Of a stretch of DNA of 55,731 nucleotides, positions 1 through 7,423 are shown in pieces (positions within the stretch are counted from its first letter, which is position 1; every line of letters starts with the position of its first letter). The stretch is from Salidesulfovibrio brasiliensis JCM 12178. GTDB taxonomy: Bacteria; Desulfobacterota; Desulfovibrionia; Desulfovibrionales; Desulfovibrionaceae. The position numbers were made by a program, and so were the translations under genes. The stretch is taken from contig NZ_BBCB01000011.1 in NCBI RefSeq assembly GCF_001311825.1, forward strand, positions 1 to 55,731, in the 5' to 3' direction. The notes under the pieces are model-generated. The model was not told the DNA's origin. It made no database searches and was given only the letters and a program-made list of their open reading frames with translations.

Positions 1-91
1 CCAGCGCCGGGGCCGGGGCCACGGCAGCGCCGAGGCCGAGGACGCCGAGGGTCTTCAGAAAGCCGCGTCTGTCGATTGTCTTGATGCTCAT
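1..91 (-). CDS. Tat-exported protein, probably ApbE (FAD:protein FMN transferase), N-terminal fragment
   Basis: Only the first 30 codons lie in the window; the gene continues beyond position 1. The start ATG is at 89-91. The visible peptide is a twin-arginine signal: it begins MSIKTIDRRGFLKTLGVLG, with an RRGFLK motif followed by an Ala/Gly/Leu-rich hydrophobic stretch. It starts six bases after the rnfB stop, in the same direction, so it is probably the last gene of the rnf operon. From knowledge of Desulfovibrio rnf clusters, an apbE gene occupies this place; its product attaches FMN to threonines of RnfG and RnfD on the periplasmic side. The Tat signal fits a periplasmic flavin enzyme. The ApbE identity is inferred from position, because no catalytic part of the protein is visible. 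Confidence 0.6.
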   Translation of the reverse strand, partial: MSIKTIDRRGFLKTLGVLGLGAAVAPAPAL

Positions 92-96
92 GATCG

Positions 97-2211
97 TTAC
101 TCCTTGCCGGACTCGTCGAATCTGCTGACGTCCGGATCAGCGGCGTATTCCGCGCCTGCCTCGGCGTCGTAACAGGTCAGGCCGCAGCGCAGGCAGCGGC
201 TGCCTTCCTTGCGGGCCTCGTCGTACTCGACAAATCCCTTGACCTCTTCCTTGAAGGTGCTTCTGCGCTCTTCAACGGAGATCTCCGGCACCCTGATGCG
301 CGGGATGTTGTAGACGACCTGCATGTTCTTGAGGATGGACTCCGGGATGACGCGGAGCTGCGGATTCTTCGGTTCGGGAATCTCGCCCTCGGTGACATAG
401 TGATGAATGGCGCGTGCCGCACGGCGTCCGTCGGCAACGGCCTGAATGATGATATTGCGACCGGTGTGCGCCTCGCCGCCTGCAAACACGTGCGGGATGC
501 TGGTCTGCAGCGTGGTCTTGTCGGCCTTAATGCCGCCGGTTTTCTTGTCCATCTCGAAAAGCGGTTCGCCGTTTTGATCCTTGAGCGCGTCCACGTCCAC
601 CAGACGGTTGGTGGCGATGACCACCATGTCGGCGTCCAGAACAGTCTCGGTGCCCTCAACGGGCTTGGGCGTGCCGGTGGCCTTCTTGGGGTCGTCGTAC
701 TGCAGCTCGCGGTACTCGACGCCCTTGACCACGCCGTCTTCCGCGATGACGCGCACGGGCTCGGTCAGGAACTTGAGGTCGGAGCCCAGCTCGGCTGCGC
801 GCTTCACCTCGTTCTTGTTGGCGGACATCTTGCGCTGGATGCAGGAGATCAGGGCGCTGACGTCCGCGCCGAGGCGCGCTGCGCTGCGGGCCACGTCCAT
901 GGCGGTGTTGGTATCGCCCACGACCACGATCCGCTTGCCGGAGAGCGCGTCGATGGACTCGCCCACCTCGTCGAGGAAGGTCACGGCGTCCACAACGCCT
1001 TCGGCGTCGTCATTCTCGATGCCGAGACCGGGCACCTTCCATGCGCCGGTAGCCATGAACACAGCCTCGAAGCCTTCCTTCTCGAGGCTTTCAAGGGTCA
1101 CGTCACGACCGAACTCAACGCCGTTGCGAACGTCCACGCCGAGGTCGAGGATGGTCTGGATTTCCCACTCCACCACTTTCTCGGGCAGGCGGTATTCCGG
1201 GATGATGCCTTTCATCATGCCGCCGAGGGATTCGCGCTTCTCGAAGATAACCGGCTCGTGACCGATGCGGCGCAGAAAGTAGGCGCAGGAAAGACCGGCT
1301 GGACCGCCGCCGATAACCGCAACGCGGTGGCCGGAAGGCGGGTTGCAGTCAAGGCGTACGCGGGAGCCGGAGTTCATTTCCCAGTCCGCCACAAAGCGGT
1401 GCAGGGTGTGGATGGCCACGCCCTCGTCCGCGATGTTGCGACGGCAGATGGTCTCGCACGGCGCGGGGCAAAGACGGCCCACGGCCAGCGGCAGCGGGTT
1501 GCGTTCCTTCATGGTCAGGAGCGCGCCGCGCATGTCGCCCTGCTTCATCTGCTGAATATAGGTGCGGACGTCGATCTGCGCCGGGCACTTCTGCATGCAG
1601 GGCGCGAGGCAGTCGTCCACCTTGTTGAGGTGCAGGAGGTCCATGGTCATGCCGGAGACGCGGATGGCGCCCGTGGGGCAGACCTCGGCGCACTTGCCGC
1701 AGGAGCGGCAGGCGTTCATGTCCACGATGGGCAGGCCGTCGGCGTTCAGGCGGATGGCGTCGAAGGAGCAGACCTTCACGCAGGTGCCCATGCCGATGCA
1801 GCCGATGCCGCAGGACTTCTCGCCGCCGTAGAGGAGCGCCTCGGCGCGGCAGTCCTCGACGCCTTCATAGTCGAAGAGGAGGTTGGCGCGGGAGCCGCCG
1901 GTGCAGATGTTCTGGGCCACCTTGGGTTCCTTGAAGGAGACCTCGGTGCCCATGATGGCCGCGATGTTCTCGGCGATCTCGGCACCGCCCGCCACGCAGA
2001 TTTCCGGAGCCGCGTCGCCCTTGACGATGGCGGCTGCGGCAGCGGAGCAACCGGGGTAGCCGCACCCGCCGCAGTTGGCGCCGGGGAAGCACCCCTCCAC
2101 CTTCGCGATGCGAGGGTCTTCCTTGACGTGCAGGACCTTGGAGGCCGCTGCGAGCACGGCTGCGGCGGTGAGACCTAGCAGAAACAGAACCAGTATCGAA
2201 GAAGTAACCAT
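97..2211 (-). CDS. rnfB: RnfB fused to a GltD/NfnL-like FAD-NAD(P) oxidoreductase domain
   Basis: 704 residues, against roughly 190-330 for ordinary RnfB. The N-terminus is a membrane helix followed by the RnfB cluster motif GCFPGANCGGCGYPGC. Next comes a two-cluster ferredoxin region of the clostridial RnfB style (GCIGMGTCVKVC, then CRSCGKCAEVCP). From about residue 200 the protein becomes a GltD-type oxidoreductase. It has a cysteine region (CLAPCMQKCP, CPAPCETICRR), an FAD Rossmann motif (VAVIGGGPAGLSCAYFL), a second dinucleotide fold (VVVGDTNTAMDVARSAARLG) and a final FAD segment (FAGGEAHTGRNIIIQAVADG). The C-terminus adds CLRCGLTC. RnfB is the ferredoxin-facing subunit of the Rnf complex. 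The fused module could add a second flavin and a pyridine-nucleotide site. The Tyr-Arg-Arg segment that usually contacts the NADPH phosphate in GltD relatives is replaced here by SCIQRK, which may favour NADH (inference). Confidence 0.93.
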   Translation of the reverse strand: MVTSSILVLFLLGLTAAAVLAAASKVLHVKEDPRIAKVEGCFPGANCGGCGYPGCSAAAAAIVKGDAAPEICVAGGAEIAENIAAIMGTEVSFKEPKVAQNICTGGSRANLLFDYEGVEDCRAEALLYGGEKSCGIGCIGMGTCVKVCSFDAIRLNADGLPIVDMNACRSCGKCAEVCPTGAIRVSGMTMDLLHLNKVDDCLAPCMQKCPAQIDVRTYIQQMKQGDMRGALLTMKERNPLPLAVGRLCPAPCETICRRNIADEGVAIHTLHRFVADWEMNSGSRVRLDCNPPSGHRVAVIGGGPAGLSCAYFLRRIGHEPVIFEKRESLGGMMKGIIPEYRLPEKVVEWEIQTILDLGVDVRNGVEFGRDVTLESLEKEGFEAVFMATGAWKVPGLGIENDDAEGVVDAVTFLDEVGESIDALSGKRIVVVGDTNTAMDVARSAARLGADVSALISCIQRKMSANKNEVKRAAELGSDLKFLTEPVRVIAEDGVVKGVEYRELQYDDPKKATGTPKPVEGTETVLDADMVVIATNRLVDVDALKDQNGEPLFEMDKKTGGIKADKTTLQTSIPHVFAGGEAHTGRNIIIQAVADGRRAARAIHHYVTEGEIPEPKNPQLRVIPESILKNMQVVYNIPRIRVPEISVEERRSTFKEEVKGFVEYDEARKEGSRCLRCGLTCYDAEAGAEYAADPDVSRFDESGKE

Positions 2212-2236
2212 ATCGTATTCTCTCTCGCTTGCTCGG

Positions 2237-2812
2237 TTACGCTGCCATGCCCTGGAAGGCGAAGAAGGTCAGCGACATGATGCCCGCCATGATGAGGGCG
2301 ATGGGAACGCCCTTGAAGACGCGCGGCACCGGGGAGATGTCCAGACGCTCGCGAATGGCGGAGATGATGACCAGCGCGATCAGGAAGCCGATGCCGGACG
2401 CCAGTCCGTACATCATGGACTTGAAGAACGAGTAGCCGTTGCGCTGCACCATGATGGCCACGCCCATGACGGCGCAGTTGGTGGTGATCAGCGGCAGGAA
2501 GAGGCCCAGCGACTTGTACAGCGGCGGCACGGCCTTCTTGAGGAACATCTCCACGAACTGAACGAGCGAGGCGATGACCAGAATGAAGGCGATGGTCTGC
2601 AGGTACTCGATGCCATAAGGGATGAGTACATACTGATGCAGCGGCCAGGTGATGGCCGTGGCCATCAGGGTCACGAAGATGACCGCGCCGCCCATGCCGA
2701 GCGCCACGTCCGTGGACTTGGAGGTGCCCATGAACGGACACGCACCAAGGTACTGGACCAGGACAATGTTGTTGATGAATATCGCGGAGATAAAAAGCAG
2801 GAAGTATTCCAT
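2237..2812 (-). CDS. rnfA: Electron transport complex membrane subunit RnfA
   Basis: 191 residues, the normal family length, almost entirely hydrophobic with about six membrane segments. It opens MEYFLLFISAIFINNIVLVQ and has the family segment LGACPFMGTSKS near residue 25, which carries the conserved cysteine. A second conserved cysteine follows in LITTNCAVMGVAI around residue 110. In characterised Rnf and Nqr complexes the RnfA/RnfE pair (NqrE/NqrD homologues) binds a membrane-embedded 2Fe-2S cluster between the two subunits and lies on the electron path across the membrane. The gene lies 25 bases upstream of rnfB and 15 bases downstream of rnfE in the same operon. Confidence 0.96.
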   Translation of the reverse strand: MEYFLLFISAIFINNIVLVQYLGACPFMGTSKSTDVALGMGGAVIFVTLMATAITWPLHQYVLIPYGIEYLQTIAFILVIASLVQFVEMFLKKAVPPLYKSLGLFLPLITTNCAVMGVAIMVQRNGYSFFKSMMYGLASGIGFLIALVIISAIRERLDISPVPRVFKGVPIALIMAGIMSLTFFAFQGMAA

Positions 2813-2827
2813 GATCGTCTCTCTCCC

Positions 2828-3502
2828 TTATTGTCCGCAGGAGTTGCACGCTCCGCAGGAAGCGCAGGTGGAGTTCTGGGAAACCGGTTCCTTCTCGCCC
2901 TTCTTGCGGCTCAAGTAGCGGTTGAAGGCGTTCATCCCGGCCAGAATCAGCCCGAGGCCCACGAAGGCGCCCGGAGCCATGACCATGAAGGACGCGGGCT
3001 GGAAGGACTCCCACATGACCGGAGTGCCGAAGACCGTCCCGTTGCCGAGCATCTCGCGCATGGCGCCGAGGAAGGTCAGGGACAGCGTGAAGCCGATGCC
3101 CATGCCGAGCGCGTCGGCGATGGAGGGGATGACCCCGTTCTTGGAGGCGAACGCCTCTGCCCTGCCCAGAATCAGGCAGTTGACCACGATGAGCGGCACG
3201 AAGATGCCGAGCTTCTGGTACAGCGGATAGGCGTAGGCCTGCATCAGGAGTTCAACCGTGACCACCAGCGAGGCGGTGATGACGATGAAGCAGGCGATGC
3301 GGACCTTGGGCGGGATGATCTTCCGGATGGTGGAAATGATCAGATTGGACATGGTCAGCACGAAGATGACCGCCGCGCCCATGCCCAGCCCGTTCTCCGC
3401 GGTGGAGGTGACTGCCAGCGTGGGACACAGGCCGAGCAGCACGCGAAACGGCGGCAGCTCGTCCCAGAGCCCTTTGACGAATTCCTTGGTAATGGTGCTC
3501 AT
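2828..3502 (-). CDS. rnfE: Electron transport complex membrane subunit RnfE with an extra cysteine-rich tail
   Basis: 224 residues. The first 195 or so form the six-helix RnfE core (start MSTITKEFVKGLWDELPPFR; conserved LLGLCPTLAVT and VVNCLILGRAEAFASKN). RnfE pairs with RnfA in the membrane and shares its 2Fe-2S cluster. The unusual part is the C-terminal tail, which ends CASCGACNSCGQ. Cysteines 213, 216, 219 and 222 are evenly spaced, as in an Fe-S or metal-binding site, and follow a charged Lys/Glu linker. Standard RnfE proteins end shortly after the last helix, so this tail looks like an added feature. The gene sits between rnfG and rnfA with short gaps. Confidence 0.95.
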   Translation of the reverse strand: MSTITKEFVKGLWDELPPFRVLLGLCPTLAVTSTAENGLGMGAAVIFVLTMSNLIISTIRKIIPPKVRIACFIVITASLVVTVELLMQAYAYPLYQKLGIFVPLIVVNCLILGRAEAFASKNGVIPSIADALGMGIGFTLSLTFLGAMREMLGNGTVFGTPVMWESFQPASFMVMAPGAFVGLGLILAGMNAFNRYLSRKKGEKEPVSQNSTCASCGACNSCGQ

Positions 3503-3513
3503 TTCATGTCCCC

Positions 3514-4083
3514 CTAGGAAGCCTTCCAGACGGTTTCGAGCTTCGGCTTGATGTCCTCGTAAATCTTGATGGCCTTGGCGACCGCGTCCACGGTTCCGGC
3601 AGCGGAGTAGGTCGCGCCGGAGATGCCGTCGATGTCGCCGTCACCGGACTTGAGGCCCATGTCCTCAAGGTCGTGGCCCACAAACTGGCCGGTGAAGGAC
3701 GGTTTCATGATGCGGGTGCCCAGTCCCGGCGTTTCGGTCTGGGTGGTGATGCCGATGCCGAGGAGCGTGTCCTCGTTCACGTCGAAGCCGACCATCACGC
3801 CGATGTCGCCGGAGTAGCCGGGGGCAAAGGCCTCGACAGCCACGCCCACGAGCTTGCCGTCGCGCATGGCCGGGAAGACGGTCACGCCGTTCAGTTCGGC
3901 ACGCTCGGCGATGGGGTCGTTGTCGCGGTCTTCCAGCACCGAAAGAAGCGCCGGACCCTGCACGTAGGTCAGGACCTGTTGTTCGATCTGCGGTTTCGTG
4001 GCCTGCTTCAGGTTCACCAGAAGCGCGCCGGAACTGGCGCAGATGACCGACAGGACCACAAGCATATGAAGTATTTCACGCAT
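3514..4083 (-). CDS. rnfG: Electron transport complex flavoprotein subunit RnfG
   Basis: 189 residues, with an N-terminal membrane anchor (residues 4-24) and a periplasmic FMN-binding domain. The flavinylation motif SGAT is at residues 155-158, preceded by Asp-Gly-Ile and followed by Tyr-Ser. Thr158 should receive FMN by a phosphoester bond from an ApbE enzyme. Other family landmarks are TQTETPGLGTRI around residue 115 and GQFVG near 132. RnfG takes electrons on the periplasmic side, where they can be exchanged with the cytochrome encoded at the head of this operon. It is three bases downstream of rnfD. Confidence 0.96.
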   Translation of the reverse strand: MREILHMLVVLSVICASSGALLVNLKQATKPQIEQQVLTYVQGPALLSVLEDRDNDPIAERAELNGVTVFPAMRDGKLVGVAVEAFAPGYSGDIGVMVGFDVNEDTLLGIGITTQTETPGLGTRIMKPSFTGQFVGHDLEDMGLKSGDGDIDGISGATYSAAGTVDAVAKAIKIYEDIKPKLETVWKAS

Positions 4084-4086
4084 GGC

Positions 4087-5058
4087 TTAACGGCCTCCGA
4101 AAGGTTTGGGACGAATGCGGTCCAGCAGCGGGCTGAGGAGGTTCGCGATCATGATGGCGAACGGGACACCGTCGGCGTAGATGCCGTAGACCCGGATGAT
4201 GATGACCATGGCCCCGGCGATCAGGCCGAAGAGGATCTGCGGGATCTTGCCAACCGGGCTGGAGGCGGCGTCCGTGGCGAGGAAGAAGGCTCCGAACACG
4301 GTGCTGCCGGTCAACAGGTGGAACAGCGGGTCGGCGTAGAGGTTCGGGTCGATGCCCCAGAAGATGCCTGCGGTGACGGCTACCCCGGCAAGGAAGGACA
4401 TGGCGATGAAGCCTGAAATCCAGCCGGTGACGGTGAGGAAGATGCCGCCTGCGAGCAGGCCCGCGACCTGCGATGCGCCGAGGCCGCCAAGCTGCTTGCC
4501 GAGGAACAGTTCAAGGTAGTCGTACTGCCAGAGGCTTTCCACGCCGAAGTGCTTGAGTTGGTCCGGCGGATAGTTGATGAGGAAATGGGACAGGTTGAGG
4601 TCGATATCCATGGCAGCGGGCCAGGAGAGGCGGCAGACCGCCCAGGCCACCAGCGGCGCACAGATCGGGTTGGACCCGAACCCGCCGAACACGGTGCGGC
4701 CGAGGGTGATGGTCAGGGCCGCGCCGATGACCACCAGCCACCACGGGGCGGTGGCGGGCAGCAGGAAGGCGAAGAGGATGCCTGCATACAGGGCCGTGAA
4801 GTTGTCCACGTCAAGGTCGCGGTTCTGGAGCTTCAGGCACGCGGCCTCGGTGAGCACGGCCACGAGACCGGCCAGCCCCGCCACGGAAGCGGCTTTGACG
4901 CCGAACATGGCGACGCCCATGGCCAGCGCCGGAACGAGCGCCAGCAGGTGGGCCTGCATCATCTTCTGGATGGTACGCCCGCTGCGCCAGTGCGGCGGCG
5001 GGGACACCGTCAGCCTGACGGCGATGTCGGACATGGATTTTATAACGGGAGGTGTCAT
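4087..5058 (-). CDS. rnfD: Electron transport complex membrane subunit RnfD
   Basis: 323 residues with about ten hydrophobic segments, typical of RnfD/NqrB. The start MTPPVIKSMSDIAVRLTVSP leads into the usual soluble N-terminal stretch. The segment STVFGAFFLATDAASSPVGK contains the threonine expected to carry the second covalent FMN in this family. RnfD is the main ion-translocating membrane subunit; whether it moves Na+ or H+ cannot be read from the sequence. It lies 48 bases downstream of the rnfC stop and is followed almost immediately by rnfG. Confidence 0.95.
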   Translation of the reverse strand: MTPPVIKSMSDIAVRLTVSPPPHWRSGRTIQKMMQAHLLALVPALAMGVAMFGVKAASVAGLAGLVAVLTEAACLKLQNRDLDVDNFTALYAGILFAFLLPATAPWWLVVIGAALTITLGRTVFGGFGSNPICAPLVAWAVCRLSWPAAMDIDLNLSHFLINYPPDQLKHFGVESLWQYDYLELFLGKQLGGLGASQVAGLLAGGIFLTVTGWISGFIAMSFLAGVAVTAGIFWGIDPNLYADPLFHLLTGSTVFGAFFLATDAASSPVGKIPQILFGLIAGAMVIIIRVYGIYADGVPFAIMIANLLSPLLDRIRPKPFGGR

Positions 5059-5106
5059 TTTCGGATAACCCTTGCGTCTTTATGCGAAGTCGTGGTTGCA
5101 GCCCGG

Positions 5107-6248
5107 CTAGGACTGTTCGGCCTGACGGCTCGCCTTGAGCTGCGCCTTGGCAAAACGGATGTACTGAAGCAGCGGCCTGCGCGAGAAACAGTTGAAGGCG
5201 CAGAGCCCGCACTCGAAGCAGCTGTGCAGCCCGTGCTTCTCGGCCATCTCGAACATCTCGTACTCGGCGTACCGGCTGATGAGGTTCGCCTGAATCCGGG
5301 CAGGACACTTGAGCACGCAGTCGCCGCAGTTGATGCAGGCCGCGTCCTCAACCGCCGGGAAGGTGGACGAGGAGATGGTGAACAGGCCGTAGTCGCTCTT
5401 CTTCACACCCTCATCGAGGCTGTAGAGGGCTTCACCCTGAAAGGCCCGCCGAGCACAACGGTGTCGCCGCTGGTCACGACCATTTCGAGGCTGTCCAGAA
5501 TATGGCTGATGGGCGTACCGAGGGGCACACGGAAGTTCCTGCCGCCGATGGTCATGATGGTCTCGGTGACAGGCAGCCCGGTCTCGGCCACACGTCCCAG
5601 ATCGTAGAGGTCCATGACGTTGATGACCTTGGCGTTGGATGGAAACTCCTTGCCCGTGACCGCCTTGACCACCAGCGCGTCAAGCGACTTGGGGTACTTG
5701 GGTTTGACCTTTTTGATCTCGGAGCCGTTCAGCGTGTAATTCGCGCCGTCGGCCACGGCCAGCACGGTCCGCTCGGGGCCGCAGAGCATCTTGGCGATGC
5801 TCAGGCCGGTTTCCAGAGTGTCCTTCTCGTCCTTGAGGAGCTGCTCGGCCACGGAGACGCCCGGCTCGGGATTCAGGCCGTTGATGATCAGAATCTCGGT
5901 CTTGGAGAGCGGGGCCACGTTGATGCCGAGGTTCTGCAAGGCGCGCAGCATGGGCTTGCCCGGAGCCATGGACAAAACATCCACCGGCTGGACCTGCTCC
6001 TCGCCGCCATCACACTTGATGGTCATGCGGTGATAATCGACCTTGGCGACCTTGCCGGAGGCCGAGGCGTGGTATGCGCCGCCGAACTTGGACGGATGCT
6101 CGGCAAGCATCTCGCCGCGAGCAACGGTCTTGCCCTTCTTGGTCTTGAGCACAAGGTTGCGGACCTGAATGCTCAGTTCCTTCGGCGCGGAAATGTCCTC
6201 AATGCCGGTCAGGGAATCGGATTCCAATGAGTAATGAATCTTGAGCAT
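5107..6248 (-). CDS. rnfC: RnfC subunit lacking the usual NADH-binding glycine loop; frame broken once
   Basis: The reading frame breaks near 5440: the frame from 6248 ends in KPSTASMRV and the next frame continues LYSLDEGVKKSDYG. One extra G in the minus-strand GGG run restores a 380-residue protein. Start ATG 6248 has GGAG seven bases upstream; longer in-frame starts overlap the cytochrome gene. The N-terminus has a biotinyl-lipoyl-like sandwich domain (SGKVAKVDYHRM), then a RnfC/NuoF-like fold (ILIINGLNPEPGVSV). Two 4Fe-4S motifs close the protein (CINCGDCVLKCP and CFECGLCAFNC). Canonical RnfC has GLGGAGFPTHVK just before the IINGAECEP segment, forming the FMN/NADH site. Here that place reads LGINVAPLSKT, so the glycine loop is absent and NADH oxidation by this subunit is doubtful. 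Confidence 0.9.
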
Positions 6249-6252
6249 CGAT

Positions 6253-6729
6253 CTACTCCGCGTGACAGTCGTAACAGGTGTCGTCGCCGTACGGGCCGCC
6301 GAACTCCTCATGACAGGTCATGCACTGCCCGTGGAAGGCGTCCGCCCGGGTGGGGATGAAATCGGTGTCGGGCCTGTTGTCCTCGGCAAGCTCCTCGCCG
6401 GGGACGTCGTAATGACAGCGCAGGCAGGCTTCCTCGTCCGGGAAGGCCTTCTGGTGTTCGGCCCTGAAGGTCTCGTCAAAGGCAGCGGGATGACAGCTTC
6501 CGCAGGAGATAGGCTCGTCCTGCCCAATGCCGTCATGGTGACAGTCGGCACAGTCGAAACCGTATTCTTCGGTGTGCGCCTGATGGGTGAAGATGACCCT
6601 GCCGCCGGTGTTGTCCAGAATCACTCGCGGCGGAACATCCTGCGCCTCGGTGGGTAGCGTGTAGCCAACCGCTGCCGTGATCGCCAGAACGGCCAGTATA
6701 ATCAGTAATGGGGTATATCTGCTTTTCAA
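6253..6729 (-). CDS. Membrane-anchored pentaheme cytochrome c at the head of the rnf operon
   Basis: About 158 residues with five CxxCH heme motifs (CADCH, CGSCH, CLRCH, CMTCH, CYDCH). An N-terminal hydrophobic segment (LLIILAVLAITAAVGYTL) acts as signal anchor, so the hemes face the periplasm. There is no ATG: in-frame TTG codons at 6738 and 6729 are candidates, and I prefer 6729 because GAGG lies about nine bases upstream. Several histidines outside the CxxCH motifs (FTHQAHTEEY, RAEHQKAF, DAFHGQ) could be distal ligands, as in class III cytochromes c3. As the first gene of the operon it probably exchanges electrons between the periplasmic cytochrome c3 pool and RnfG. Confidence 0.9.
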   Translation of the reverse strand: MKSRYTPLLIILAVLAITAAVGYTLPTEAQDVPPRVILDNTGGRVIFTHQAHTEEYGFDCADCHHDGIGQDEPISCGSCHPAAFDETFRAEHQKAFPDEEACLRCHYDVPGEELAEDNRPDTDFIPTRADAFHGQCMTCHEEFGGPYGDDTCYDCHAE

Positions 6730-6738
6730 CGGATCCAA

Positions 6739-7423
6739 CCTCGCTTGGAAGTAAGCTTGTTGCTCAAACCACCTGACGGAACCTTGTAGCCCCGCCGATC
6801 CAGCCGATGTGCCGCCCTGCTCGCGGGCAGCGCGATTGACCCTGACACGCCCGGATGACCGTTTCAGTCACTTTCCGGACAAAAGAAGTCCGGAATTCTG
6901 GACGCGATTGATCGATCAATCAATCGAAGCACAAATGAGCAAAGGGCATGCCACAAAAATCACAAGCGAGAAAATCAAAGACGACACTGAACTGACACAA
7001 AGAACATAAGCTTCAGTAATATTATACTTTTTTTGAACTATTTTTGTTTAAAACAAGACAGGTCGAACGTAGCGCAGGGAAAGCCCTTTTCATGCAAACC
7101 GTGCCTCCTGTCCGAAAAAATGGACACTAAAGACCACACCCCTCGCCATGGAAAGTCATAGATTCCAGTGCAATAACAGCGCACGAGCTCAAGAGCCGCT
7201 CCTTCCGTTTTTTCGGACACTTTTATCTGTGTGGCTGTGTGGGACAATGAGAGCAAACCAACGACTGTTCCACCACCCTGTTAAAAACAATTAACACTTT
7301 GAAATAAAACTCGAATTTATATTGTTTCAATTTTCCTGCACCATTTTCCCCAGCGCCTTCGGACAACACATAAAAACCAACCAAAAACATAATTGCTTCA
7401 TGACGTGTTTTTTGTGAAAGAAC
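6739..7423. promoter_or_regulatory. AT-rich intergenic region between the rnf operon and the hybrid kinase, with repeated operator-like motifs
   Basis: No convincing gene; short ORFs here lack homology and ribosome sites. The region must hold the rnf promoter (minus) and the kinase promoter (plus). Visible elements are an 8-bp inverted repeat TTCCGGAC/GTCCGGAA at 6873-6880 and 6888-6895, and a perfect 16-bp palindrome GATTGATCGATCAATC at 6906-6921. There is also TGTCC-N8-GGACA at 7109-7126. A near inverted copy (TTCCGTTTTTTCGGACAC) lies at 7204-7220, and another TTCGGACA occurs near 7366. The octamer TTCGGACA or its complement thus recurs several times within about 500 bases. Confidence 0.5.

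Noticed and set aside
400-2178. 592-codon plus-strand ORF opposite rnfB
   Set aside because: It is antisense to a well-supported RnfB-GltD gene, is rich in His/Ala/Gly/Val as expected of a GC-rich shadow frame and shows no family motif.
6906-6921. GATTGATCGATCAATC as an FNR/CRP site
   Set aside because: The half sites TTGAT and ATCAA are two bases apart instead of four, so it does not fit FNR; kept only as an unassigned palindrome.
6809-7256. Short ORFs of about 66-72 codons in the rnf upstream region
   Set aside because: No ribosome sites, no recognisable protein pattern, and they run through palindromes and repeats that look regulatory.
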